Virus record (IMG/VR): IMGVR_UViG_3300042868_002475
Coordinates: 1 to 32,167 of that record
DNA: 32,167 nt
Strand: one strand, 5' to 3'
Source: a virus
Shown here: in pieces, positions 23,618 to 29,157 of the stretch
Layout: every line of letters starts with the position of its first letter
How positions within the stretch are numbered: position 1 is the first letter of the stretch
Translations under genes and position numbers: made by a program
The notes under the pieces: model-generated
Told to the model about the DNA's origin: nothing
Database searches by the model: none
The model's input: only the letters and a program-made list of their open reading frames with translations

Positions 23618-23951
23618 AAAACAGTTCCAGAAATACCTAGAGCGCGACTTGGGATGTTGGCACTGTGGCACTCAAGGCGATGACCTGATTCCACATCACC
23701 GGCTCAATCGCGGTATGGGCAGTAAGAATCACCTGGCTAGTCAACCGAGCAACATCATCGCGCTTTGCGCTCAGGCTAACTTATTACTTGAGAGTAATGC
23801 TGATTTCGCCGAGCTAGGTCGCAAGCTGGGCTGGAAGCTAAGAAACCATGAAACGCCTACTGAAGTGCCTATCTTTGGGCATGGTGGCTGGTGGCTATTA
23901 AATGACGACTTTACAAAAGACTTGCTCGAAAATGAGCCAGAATACTTTTAG
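23610..23951 (+). CDS. HNH-type nuclease-like protein
   Basis: A 113-residue protein with an HNH-like core: CWHCG (C16, C19), PHHRLNRGMGSKNH (H29, H30), and NIIALCAQAN with the final Cys/Asn region, followed by GRKLGWKL. This HHRxNRGMG...NxxxLC...N signature is common to small actinophage proteins annotated as HNH endonucleases. Start at ATG 23610 rather than upstream in the frame, because it gives the usual short N-terminus and overlaps the preceding stop region. It may nick or cut DNA during recombination or replication. The C-terminal 35 residues (GHGGWWLLNDDF) are Trp-rich and of unknown role. Confidence 0.75.
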   Translation: MTKKQFQKYLERDLGCWHCGTQGDDLIPHHRLNRGMGSKNHLASQPSNIIALCAQANLLLESNADFAELGRKLGWKLRNHETPTEVPIFGHGGWWLLNDDFTKDLLENEPEYF

Positions 23952-23984
23952 AGTGCTACTGTAAAGCTATAACTGAATAAAAAA

Positions 23985-24047
23985 GATGCCCCCTAGAAGG
24001 TGAACTCCTAGAGGGCGTTGATAACCAACAATCGAGCTGTTGGCATC
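23985..24047 (+). promoter_or_regulatory. Structured leader: possible three-way junction RNA
   Basis: The 140-base gap after the HNH gene can fold into a compact element. Closing stem GATG (23985-23988) with CATC (24044-24047). Hairpin 1 is 23989-23999 with 24005-24015 (nine pairs, two mismatches, 5-base loop). Hairpin 2 is CCAACA (24025-24030) with TGTTGG (24038-24043), 7-base loop. Upstream, TATAAC at 23968-23973 could be a -10. It resembles no riboswitch class I can name. The loop ATCGAGC is tRNA T-loop-like, but no anticodon arm exists. Confidence 0.4.
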
Positions 24048-24060
24048 ATTACTAAGTGTA

Positions 24061-24088
24061 GTGTGCCAACCTAATTTAGGAGGCACAT
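24061..24088 (+). promoter_or_regulatory. Shine-Dalgarno-sequestering hairpin before the replication operon
   Basis: TGTGCC (24062-24067) pairs with GGCACA (24082-24087), and CCTA (24070-24073) with TAGG (24077-24080), around a 3-base loop with a small AA/A internal loop. The strong SD AGGAGG (24078-24083) is inside the paired region, eight bases before the GTG at 24092. Translation of the next gene should be low unless the hairpin opens. Confidence 0.55.
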
Positions 24089-24091
24089 TTA

Positions 24092-24289
24092 GTGTTTAAC
24101 TGGGACAATTTAACTCTCGCTGAGATTCTGCCGCACTATGGCGACAATATTTTCATGGCTGAGATGGACTACAAGGCTATGGGCCTTGATGCCGGACAAT
24201 GGGCAATGCTAGTCAAGGAAGCCTTTGACTCTAAAGTAGTCAGCGCAACTGTATTGATGGTCATGCTCGACAGAGCAAGTGTCGCATGA
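24092..24289 (+). CDS. Hypothetical small protein, 65 aa, first gene of the replication operon
   Basis: A 65-residue acidic helical protein (MFNWDNLTLAEILPHYGDN..., MDYKAMGLDAGQWAMLVKEAFDS). The start is GTG at 24092 with a very strong SD that lies in a hairpin. It overlaps the initiator gene as ATGA, so its translation probably controls the initiator by coupling. That makes it a candidate regulator or leader cistron for replication. No domain is recognised. Length and composition are those of an ordinary small globular protein. Confidence 0.6.
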   Translation: MFNWDNLTLAEILPHYGDNIFMAEMDYKAMGLDAGQWAMLVKEAFDSKVVSATVLMVMLDRASVA

Positions 24290-24948
24290 GCATTGAAGCC
24301 GTATCGCTAGTTCTAAACCAATCCAAAGCAACTGGTAGGGCAAAGCTTGTCTTACTTGGAATTGCTAATCACCTTGGAGATCAGGGTGCTTGGCCTTCCA
24401 TAAGCACATTAGCCAGGTATGCCAATGCATCAGAGCGTTCGGTCAAGCGTGACATTCAAGAACTGATTGAGCTTGGTGAGCTAAAGGTCGAGGTGCAAAA
24501 CGCACCAACTCGAACTCAATACAAGACAAATCTCTACTGGCTGACAATCGGGTCAGGGGTGACAGATTCGGCATCAGGGGTGACAGACTGGGTAAGCAGG
24601 GGTGACAGCTCAGGTAAATCAGGGGTGACACCTGTTGGCACGCAAAACATAATATTAACCATCAAAGAACCATCAATGAAACAGGCTGATATTGACTTTG
24701 ATAATTTCTGGAAACTTTACCCAAAAAAGGTAGCCAAAGCTGATGCTCTAAAAGCTTGGAAAGTTGCTACTAAAAAGAAAACCGCTGATGAGTTGTTGAA
24801 GCTGACCAAAGCCTACGCTGAGGGAAAATTGCCAGAGGATAAATACATTCCCTACCCAGCCTCATGGCTAAACAAGGGACTCTATGAGAGTGTTGAAGTC
24901 GCTGAGGCCAAACCATTGCCTAAGCTATTCATCGGGAGGGTCAAGTGA
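24286..24948 (+). CDS. Replication initiator: winged-helix protein with DnaD/lambda-O-like C-terminus
   Basis: A 220-residue two-domain initiator. Residues about 10-85 are a winged helix-turn-helix of the HTH_36 type (AKLVLLGIANHLGDQGAWPSI, then ASERSVKRDIQELIELGELKV). Residues about 90-115 are a Ser/Gly/Thr linker encoded by the iteron repeats. Residues about 127-200 are the helicase-loader-like domain with FDNFWKLYPKKVAKADALKAW and YIPYPASWLNKG, a pattern found at the C-terminus of many phage initiators. ATG overlaps the upstream stop, and its own stop overlaps the helicase GTG (GTGA), so all three are coupled. It should bind the iterons and bring the helicase to the origin, as lambda O does. 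Confidence 0.85.
   Translation: MSIEAVSLVLNQSKATGRAKLVLLGIANHLGDQGAWPSISTLARYANASERSVKRDIQELIELGELKVEVQNAPTRTQYKTNLYWLTIGSGVTDSASGVTDWVSRGDSSGKSGVTPVGTQNIILTIKEPSMKQADIDFDNFWKLYPKKVAKADALKAWKVATKKKTADELLKLTKAYAEGKLPEDKYIPYPASWLNKGLYESVEVAEAKPLPKLFIGRVK
24554..24630 (+). repeat. Four iterons CAGGGGTGACA: probable phage replication origin
   Basis: Exact copies at 24554-24564, 24575-24585, 24597-24607 and 24620-24630, with starts 21, 22 and 23 bp apart, near two helical turns. Copies 1, 2 and 4 are read in one phase as SGVT; copy 3 is in another phase and reads SRGDS. The DNA, not the protein, is therefore what is conserved. An AT-rich stretch follows at about 24641-24720. Iterons within the linker of the initiator gene plus an AT-rich flank reproduce the lambda origin layout. 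Confidence 0.8.
24641..24720 (+). other. AT-rich stretch next to the iterons, possible DNA unwinding element
   Basis: Runs such as AAAACATAATATTAACC, GATATTGAC and GATAATTT make this segment clearly more AT-rich than the surrounding gene. It directly follows the fourth iteron, the position where an origin is expected to melt. It is also coding for the initiator. Confidence 0.4.
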
Positions 24949-26174
24949 CACAATTTGAGCAATCAGTAATCGGGTCAATCCTGCTGACTAATGGCAAGGC
25001 ACTAGAGGAACTAACTCTCAGCCCAGCAGACTTTGACGATCTCCAGAATGAGCGCATCTACAAAACCCTGCTAGAGATGAAGGCAGGTCGCCAACCGATT
25101 GATGTGATGACAGTCGGTGCAGCTCTGCCAAAGTTAGCCAGCTATCTCCATGACATCGTTACGGCAACACCAACAGCAGCCTCGGTCAAGTTCTATGCCA
25201 GCAAGGTAATCGAGGAAGCAACCAGGCGGAGGTTAGCTGTCGCCGGCACAATGATTCACAGCAAGGCTCAGCATGAGGATTTGGCAACAGTCTTTGACAC
25301 AGCCAAGAAAGAGATTGATGACCTTATTGATCGCAACTCGGCAGTCAAGCCAAGCTATGTTGCTGATGAGCTACTGCCTTACCTTGATGAGATTGACAAG
25401 CCAAAGCATTACCCAGCAAGCCCTTGGCCTTTACTCAACGACATCATCACAGGATTCCGACCAGGTGCGCTTTACATCATCGGAGCGCGACCAGGCGTGG
25501 GTAAAACTATTGTTGGCTTACAGATTGCTTGGGAGCTTTCTAAGCAAGGGCCTGTATCTTTTCACAGCCTTGAGATGGGTAAGAGCGAACTCTACAACCG
25601 CATAATCAGCATGGAGGCTGAGGTTTACATTGGCAACATTGAGAAGGGTAACTTGCAAGAGTGGGAATGGGACAGGATTGCCAAGGTCAGGCAAGACATT
25701 CAATCTCACCAACTAGCTATCCATGACAAGTCAGGTCAGAACCTCTTACAGATTCGGGCGCTCGCGAATAGCGTAAAGGGCAACAACAGACTCGAAGCGA
25801 TTGTCGTGGACTACCTAGGACTAATTCAAGACACCGAGAAAGGCCGCAAGCGTTACGAGATGATTACTGACATCTCAATAGGACTCAAGAACCTAGCCAG
25901 AGATTTGAATGTGCCGGTAATCGCACTAGCCCAGCTAAACCGAGGACCAGAGCAGCGCAAAGACTCACAGCCTGACATGGCTGACCTAAGAGATTCAGGT
26001 GGCATCGAGCAGGATGCTGATTCGGTTATCTTGTTGCATCGTGTTCAAACTGAGGATGACCAGTTTGAGTGGCAAAAGAGCCAGATGATAATGAAGGTAG
26101 CCAAGAACCGACATGGTGGACTTGGAGAAGTCGCACTCAAGTTCGAGGGTCACCTTTCCAGAGTGATTGGCTAA
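24945..26174 (+). CDS. Replicative DNA helicase (DnaB-like)
   Basis: A 409-residue DnaB-family helicase. The N-terminal helical domain (about 1-100, TQFEQSVIGSILLTNGKALEEL) is followed by a RecA-like motor: Walker A GARPGVGKT at 180-188, Walker B IVVDYLGLI with D289, IALAQLNRG, and DLRDSGGIEQDADSVILLHR, the H4 motif that contacts single strands. It is slightly shorter than cellular DnaB. GTG at 24945 overlaps the initiator stop by four bases. It should form the hexamer that unwinds the fork after loading by the initiator; primase and polymerase are not seen here, so these would come from the host. Confidence 0.93.
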   Translation: MTQFEQSVIGSILLTNGKALEELTLSPADFDDLQNERIYKTLLEMKAGRQPIDVMTVGAALPKLASYLHDIVTATPTAASVKFYASKVIEEATRRRLAVAGTMIHSKAQHEDLATVFDTAKKEIDDLIDRNSAVKPSYVADELLPYLDEIDKPKHYPASPWPLLNDIITGFRPGALYIIGARPGVGKTIVGLQIAWELSKQGPVSFHSLEMGKSELYNRIISMEAEVYIGNIEKGNLQEWEWDRIAKVRQDIQSHQLAIHDKSGQNLLQIRALANSVKGNNRLEAIVVDYLGLIQDTEKGRKRYEMITDISIGLKNLARDLNVPVIALAQLNRGPEQRKDSQPDMADLRDSGGIEQDADSVILLHRVQTEDDQFEWQKSQMIMKVAKNRHGGLGEVALKFEGHLSRVIG

Positions 26175-26183
26175 GCTTATGGG

Positions 26184-26459
26184 GTGGATGACAATGTGGC
26201 CTTATGCTGCCGATGTGGAGCGACCTGGAAGGTCAACACCCATAAGCGCAAGCGCAAAGACCTCAAGTGCCAATCCTGTCGGATGCATCGAGCATTGGTG
26301 ATTAAGTATGGATCAGAGAAGTGCATACCTTGGCAGGGTGACTTTGATAAGGCTACGCTTACTATCCCAGTCTTTAATGGTCAGGTATTCCTACCTGGTG
26401 AACGATCTTGTGGACACCTTGACTGCACTAATCCCAATCATGTCTTAGGTAGCCACTAG
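26184..26459 (+). CDS. Zinc-binding, HNH-like small protein, 91 aa
   Basis: A 91-residue protein with two metal-binding looking parts. The N-terminal zinc ribbon has CCRCG and CQSC. The C-terminal CGHLDCTNPNHVLG is the hallmark ending of HNH proteins (C..DC.NP.H). Between them lies a WQGDF...LPGERSCG stretch. Start at GTG 26184; an in-frame GTG at 26196 is an alternative. The His-rich first HNH motif is not obvious, so nuclease activity is doubtful and it may only bind DNA. It follows the helicase by nine bases, in the same operon. Confidence 0.6.
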   Translation: MDDNVALCCRCGATWKVNTHKRKRKDLKCQSCRMHRALVIKYGSEKCIPWQGDFDKATLTIPVFNGQVFLPGERSCGHLDCTNPNHVLGSH

Positions 26460-26491
26460 AGTAAAACAACAAATCGAAAGGAAATAAAGAG

Positions 26492-26821
26492 ATGGCAATA
26501 ATCAAGGTAAAGGGCGCAATCACCAGAGTCTTTTATGAAGGCAAAGGCATCGAGGTAACCGAGTCCTATGAAACCAAAACAGGCGACACCATCAACAAGC
26601 GTTATACAGTTTGGCTAAAGCAGCCAACCACGCTTGAGGCTGGCGACACAGTTCAAGTCGAGGGCTTATACAGCTCAGAGATTGACAACTGGACCAACAA
26701 AGAAGGCGAAGCAAAGCAGTCCATCAAGGTCAGCATAAACAACCCTCAAGTAGTTCCTGCCGAACCTGTGGCAATTATCAAGGGTATCTTCGAGCCGACA
26801 CACGAGCCAAGTCCCTTTTGA
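26492..26821 (+). CDS. Probable single-stranded DNA-binding protein (OB-fold type)
   Basis: A 109-residue protein predicted to be one OB-fold: strands IIKVKGAITRVFYEGKGIEVTE, KRYTVWLKQP, LEAGDTVQVEGLYSSEI and SIKVSINNPQVV, followed by a short Pro-rich tail ending in EPSPF. A C-terminal Pro-Phe recalls the SSB tip that binds partners, though the acidic residues are few. The location between helicase and RusA resolvase fits single-strand protection during replication. AAAGGAAATAAAGAG gives the SD. I rate the OB-fold call higher than the SSB function. A four-base TTGA overlap couples the next small gene. Confidence 0.65.
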   Translation: MAIIKVKGAITRVFYEGKGIEVTESYETKTGDTINKRYTVWLKQPTTLEAGDTVQVEGLYSSEIDNWTNKEGEAKQSIKVSINNPQVVPAEPVAIIKGIFEPTHEPSPF

Positions 26822-26985
26822 AAAATCTCCGTTGGTTATTCCCAGCCGCTACCGCCGGCATACTAATAAACCTATCTACGCACTCAACAAGCGGATTAGA
26901 TTGGCTGGGAGTAACCTTCGGTTTGCTTTACACCTGGGCTGCCATAATGGGAGCATGGGAGCTGTATGGCAGAGGTAAGCCTTAG
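26818..26985 (+). CDS. Small membrane protein, 55 aa
   Basis: A 55-codon frame starting at TTG in a TTGA overlap with the OB-fold gene stop. It begins MKNLRWLFPAATAGILINLS and has a second hydrophobic stretch LGVTFGLLYTWAAIMGAWELY, ending GRGKP. Two membrane helices with Arg/Lys ends are likely. It overlaps the RusA gene by 20 bases and fills an otherwise empty 144 bases. Function unknown; it is not near the lysis genes, so a role in membrane attachment of replication or in superinfection exclusion is possible but unsupported. Confidence 0.5.
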   Translation: MKNLRWLFPAATAGILINLSTHSTSGLDWLGVTFGLLYTWAAIMGAWELYGRGKP

Positions 26986-27364
26986 CGTCACAGGCGACCC
27001 AGCCAGCCAAGGATCACACGCCATAATGCATGGCAGGATTGTCCAAGTCAACGGCTCTAAGCACAAGGCATGGCGTAAGGCCATAGTCCAAGAAGCAATC
27101 GAAACCCTGCCAGATGACTGGCAACCCATAGATGAACCCTGTGAGCTGATAGTGGCCTTCTACCTACCTAAGCCCAAGACAGTAAATCGCCAGCTCCCAA
27201 GCGTAAGCCCAGACCTAGACAAGCTCATTAGGGCAGTAGGTGACAGCCTGACCGATTCAGGCGTGGTGGCAGATGACAGCCGCATTGTCCGAATCTCAGC
27301 CCGTAAGCTTTACGCCGAGGGAATCCAGCCAGGGGCCACAATCCTTGTCAAAACCCTAAACTAG
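26966..27364 (+). CDS. rusA: RusA-type Holliday junction resolvase
   Basis: A 132-residue RusA-family endonuclease that cuts four-way junctions made in recombination and replication before packaging. Features: N-terminal strand VSLSVTGDPASQGSHAIMHG, FYLPKPKT, then the acidic cluster PDLDKLIRAVGDSL with D83 and D85, and VVADDSRIV with D103 and D104. These match the conserved aspartates of RusA. Length is near that of E. coli RusA (120). The start overlaps the membrane-protein gene. It is the last gene before a non-coding gap, so probably ends the first early operon. Confidence 0.9.
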   Translation: MAEVSLSVTGDPASQGSHAIMHGRIVQVNGSKHKAWRKAIVQEAIETLPDDWQPIDEPCELIVAFYLPKPKTVNRQLPSVSPDLDKLIRAVGDSLTDSGVVADDSRIVRISARKLYAEGIQPGATILVKTLN

Positions 27365-27477
27365 CCCTTTAGCGCGACACGCCGAAAACAGGCAAAAAAC
27401 TCAAAAATTCCCCGAAAAAGGTCTAAATCTGTGTATGCTTTAGTTATAGCCCAAGGGGGGCTAGATAGGAGCAACAA
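27365..27477 (+). promoter_or_regulatory. Promoter region of the small-gene operon: phased A-tracts, -10 and leader hairpin
   Basis: 113 non-coding bases. Four A-tracts begin at 27385, 27394, 27403 and 27415 (spacing 9, 9, 12), which should bend the DNA. TGTGTATGCT holds a possible extended -10 TATGCT at 27434-27439; no -35 match is seen. A 6-bp hairpin follows, TAGCCC (27447-27452) with GGGCTA (27458-27463), just before the SD AGGAGC and the ATG at 27478. Confidence 0.45.
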
Positions 27478-27639
27478 ATGAAGATGCTGTTTTACTTTTT
27501 ATCATTAGGTGCTGTCTTGTTTCTTAGCTGGAAAATCCAAGAAATACACCTTGGCTTTGGTTATGCCTTGGGCACAATGGGAATACTCATTGTCTTTCTA
27601 ATTACAATCAACGCACTAACAAAGGACTCTCGCAAATGA
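27478..27639 (+). CDS. Small two-helix membrane protein, 53 aa
   Basis: A 53-codon frame with AGGAGC seven bases before its ATG. It begins MKMLFYFLSLGAVLFLSW, then a short KIQEIHLGFGY turn, and a second hydrophobic stretch ALGTMGILIVFLITINAL before a charged TKDSRK end. Two membrane helices are likely. It is the first gene after a promoter-like region, so it is probably well expressed. It overlaps the next gene as ATGA. No family recognised; membrane-located early phage proteins often act on host physiology or exclude other phages, but nothing here shows this. Confidence 0.6.
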   Translation: MKMLFYFLSLGAVLFLSWKIQEIHLGFGYALGTMGILIVFLITINALTKDSRK

Positions 27640-27818
27640 ACGAGAAAGAACTAGCTGAGCGCATTATTGCAGAGGCTCAAAAATGGACTGAGGCACAGTT
27701 CACACTTCAAGACGGAGTGCCAGGTATGACGGCACAAACACGCAACGAAGCCAAAGCTCGCATTGAGCTAATCGAACACATCAAGCAAACCTACAAAGAA
27801 ATGAGAGCAAATGCCTAA
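27636..27818 (+). CDS. Hypothetical small helical protein, 60 aa
   Basis: A 60-residue charged helical protein (MNEKELAERIIAEAQKWTEAQ..., NEAKARIELIEHIKQTYKEMRANA). Its ATG overlaps the upstream stop and its end overlaps the next start by eight bases, so it is in a tightly coupled string. It looks like a helix-turn-helix hairpin or short coiled coil, with a Gly/Pro break (QDGVPGMT) in the middle. No motif for enzyme or DNA binding is seen. Function unknown. Confidence 0.6.
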   Translation: MNEKELAERIIAEAQKWTEAQFTLQDGVPGMTAQTRNEAKARIELIEHIKQTYKEMRANA

Positions 27819-28053
27819 CTACAATCCAGAGCCACTTGAGTTTGCAGTCAAGGACTTCCACCCTCACCAGTACAACTTTGCTGTTGCAAAGTCAGATGGG
27901 ATTCACACCGGCAGGATGCTTATGAAGAACGAGGTGCTAAGTCTAATCAAGGCAGCGTACCCAGTCCCAACAAAAGCAATCGCTAAAATCATTGACATCG
28001 TGGACAGCATTGAAATCTATGTTGACCCTCAATACAACATCTCATCGAGGTAG
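27811..28053 (+). CDS. Hypothetical protein, 80 aa
   Basis: An 80-residue mixed alpha/beta protein starting MPNYNPEPLEFAVKDFHPHQYNF, with a GRMLMKNEVLSLIKAAYPVPTK helix and a last strand DSIEIYVDPQYN. The composition is balanced, suggesting a folded protein. No family recognised. It sits in the small-gene operon with an eight-base overlap to the previous gene and two bases before the next. The repeated His and aromatic residues near the N-terminus could bind metal, but this is weak. Confidence 0.55.
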   Translation: MPNYNPEPLEFAVKDFHPHQYNFAVAKSDGIHTGRMLMKNEVLSLIKAAYPVPTKAIAKIIDIVDSIEIYVDPQYNISSR

Positions 28054-28055
28054 CC

Positions 28056-28250
28056 ATGCAGACTATTTACACCGAGGGCTTTAGAGCCGGACTTAGATAC
28101 CAGCGTGAAAACATCTTGGACTTTATCCGAATCCATGCTGAACAGGGTGTTGAGATAACAGTTCAAGACATTGCTGATGAAATCAACGGGCAATACAAAA
28201 TGGACATGGAAGCGAACCTTGCAGAAATGAGGCAATCAAATGGGGCCTAA
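28056..28250 (+). CDS. Hypothetical protein, 64 aa
   Basis: A 64-residue acidic protein: MQTIYTEGFRAGLRYQRENILDFIRIH, then VEITVQDIADEINGQYKMDMEANLAEMRQ. The YTEGFRAGLRYQR start recalls the GFxxGxxxER helix of many small phage proteins, and the related GRGFAKGYEQG stretch occurs in the protein encoded at 28380. The two may share an origin. The EITVQDIADEIN helix could be part of a small HTH. Overlaps the next gene by 11 bases. Function unknown. Confidence 0.55.
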   Translation: MQTIYTEGFRAGLRYQRENILDFIRIHAEQGVEITVQDIADEINGQYKMDMEANLAEMRQSNGA

Positions 28251-28383
28251 AGAACTAGACATAAAACTAGACGAGTTCGAAGCAAGGCTAACCATGCTTA
28301 GTCGAGAACTTGATGAGCTAGTAAAGACAGCAAAGGACATTGAGTTCAGAGCAAAGGCAATACTTGGGGAGCTAGAAGAATGA
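28240..28383 (+). CDS. Small coiled-coil protein, 47 aa
   Basis: A 47-codon frame starting inside the end of the previous gene (11-base overlap) and ending in an ATGA overlap with the next. Sequence is nearly all helix with heptad spacing of Leu: KELDIKLDEFEARLTMLS and RELDELVKTAKDIE. It probably forms a dimeric coiled coil. Both junctions are of the translation-coupling type, which is the main argument that it is real. No function can be assigned. Confidence 0.55.
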   Translation: MGPKELDIKLDEFEARLTMLSRELDELVKTAKDIEFRAKAILGELEE

Positions 28384-28616
28384 TGCGATGGCTAACCGAT
28401 AAGTATGAGCGCAAGGCTAGCAGATTGAGCTGGGCATACGGCAGAGGCTTTGCTAAGGGGTATGAACAAGGCGCAAAAGAAATGGCTGATTACCTTACTG
28501 AGCAGACAATCTACTCAATCAATCAGGATGCAGTCCTAAGAATGAACGCAGATGTTGACACTCTTGAAAGAGTCGTTGAGATTATTGAGGCGGTGAGGAA
28601 CATTGGCAAAGCATAG
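28380..28616 (+). CDS. Hypothetical helical protein, 78 aa
   Basis: A 78-residue helical protein. MMRWLTDKYERKASRLSWAYGRGFAKGYEQGAKEM forms a basic, Gly-containing first helix; a second half, RMNADVDTLERVVEIIEAVRN, is acidic. The GRGFAKGYEQG segment resembles GFRAGLRYQR in the protein encoded at 28056, a type often seen in small phage proteins. Its ATG overlaps the upstream stop. It overlaps the next frame (TTG at 28603) by 14 bases. Function unknown. Confidence 0.55.
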   Translation: MMRWLTDKYERKASRLSWAYGRGFAKGYEQGAKEMADYLTEQTIYSINQDAVLRMNADVDTLERVVEIIEAVRNIGKA

Positions 28617-28725
28617 AGCTGAGAGGCAACCAATCAACTGGCGCATTATGCGAGTTCACTGGGCTTACAAGACACTTAGGATTAGGCGAGCCTTTTGGAC
28701 ATTCCTATACAAGGTGTCAAGATGA
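28603..28725 (+). CDS. Very basic small protein, 40 aa (tentative)
   Basis: A 40-codon frame from TTG at 28603 to TGA 28723-28725, the stop forming an ATGA overlap with the next ATG at 28722. It is extremely basic and Trp-rich: AKHRAERQPINWRIM, then VHWAYKTLRIRRAFWTFLYKVSR. It could bind nucleic acid or membrane. GAGGAACA upstream may serve as SD. The frame fills the gap between two neighbours and is coupled at both ends, which is why I list it; chance cannot be excluded for a frame this short. Confidence 0.4.
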   Translation: MAKHRAERQPINWRIMRVHWAYKTLRIRRAFWTFLYKVSR

Positions 28726-29045
28726 CTCACTTTACAAACTTAGACGAGCGCGAAATCTTTGACGCTATCTTGCTGCTTAAGGACGACGAGCGAGAGTGGT
28801 CAAGCGAACTAGAAGCAATCAGGCGCAACCTTGCCGGATTGATGGAAAGAATTATGCAAGTTGAGTGGCACTACCTTGAGCCGGAAATCGGAGACTTGGC
28901 TCTAAACTTGATAAGAGAAACTGAAAGGGGCAACGATGCTAGAAGGACTGACACCAAAGGTGAGGAAATCATCCTGCAAAGTAAGAACAATCTTGGAAAC
29001 TCTGGACACGAAGGATCAAGCAATTCTTGTAGATGCCATAGCTAA
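28722..29045 (+). CDS. Hypothetical acidic helical protein, 107 aa, with long overlap to the next gene
   Basis: Starts at ATG 28722; an earlier frame start at 28695 is not needed. Residues 1-70 look like a normal helical protein (NLDEREIFDAILLLKDDEREW, RRNLAGLMERIMQVEWHYLEPEIGDLAL). The last 37 residues are polar and Cys/Ser-rich, typical of a frame running through another gene. It overlaps the next gene by 110 bases, unusually long for this genome. Either the true protein has an unstructured tail or an upstream stop was lost. No function recognised. Confidence 0.55.
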   Translation: MTHFTNLDEREIFDAILLLKDDEREWSSELEAIRRNLAGLMERIMQVEWHYLEPEIGDLALNLIRETERGNDARRTDTKGEEIILQSKNNLGNSGHEGSSNSCRCHS

Positions 29046-29157
29046 CCAGGCATGGACATCAACTGCATTAGCAAGGGAACTAACGGCAAGGGGCATCGCA
29101 ATCAGCGATAAGCCAGTTATGTTACATCGAAGGAAAGAGTGCAGTTGTGCTAGATAA
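28936..29157 (+). CDS. Small HTH-like protein, 73 aa, partner of the phosphoesterase
   Basis: A 73-residue basic protein with AAAGGGG five bases before its ATG. The middle IANQAWTSTALARELTARGIAIS resembles a helix-turn-helix, and the end HRRKECSCAR carries a His/Cys cluster (HR...C.C), a small signature I associate with short DNA-binding proteins of actinophages. The preceding KVRTILETLDTKDQAILVDA is helical. It overlaps the phosphoesterase start by 11 bases and is probably co-translated with it. A regulator or DNA-targeting subunit is possible. Confidence is in the frame more than in the role. Confidence 0.65.
   Translation: MLEGLTPKVRKSSCKVRTILETLDTKDQAILVDAIANQAWTSTALARELTARGIAISDKPVMLHRRKECSCAR

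Noticed and set aside
23983-24049. tRNA-like element: CAACA-ATCGAGC-TGTTG resembles a T arm, with a partly pairing acceptor stem
   Set aside because: No D arm or anticodon arm with a 7-base loop can be drawn, the total is too short, the acceptor has a mismatch and the T loop lacks TTC. Reported only as structured leader.
24092-24289. Possible antitoxin or Cro-like repressor for the 65-aa protein
   Set aside because: No helix-turn-helix pattern or basic surface is visible; the protein is acidic.
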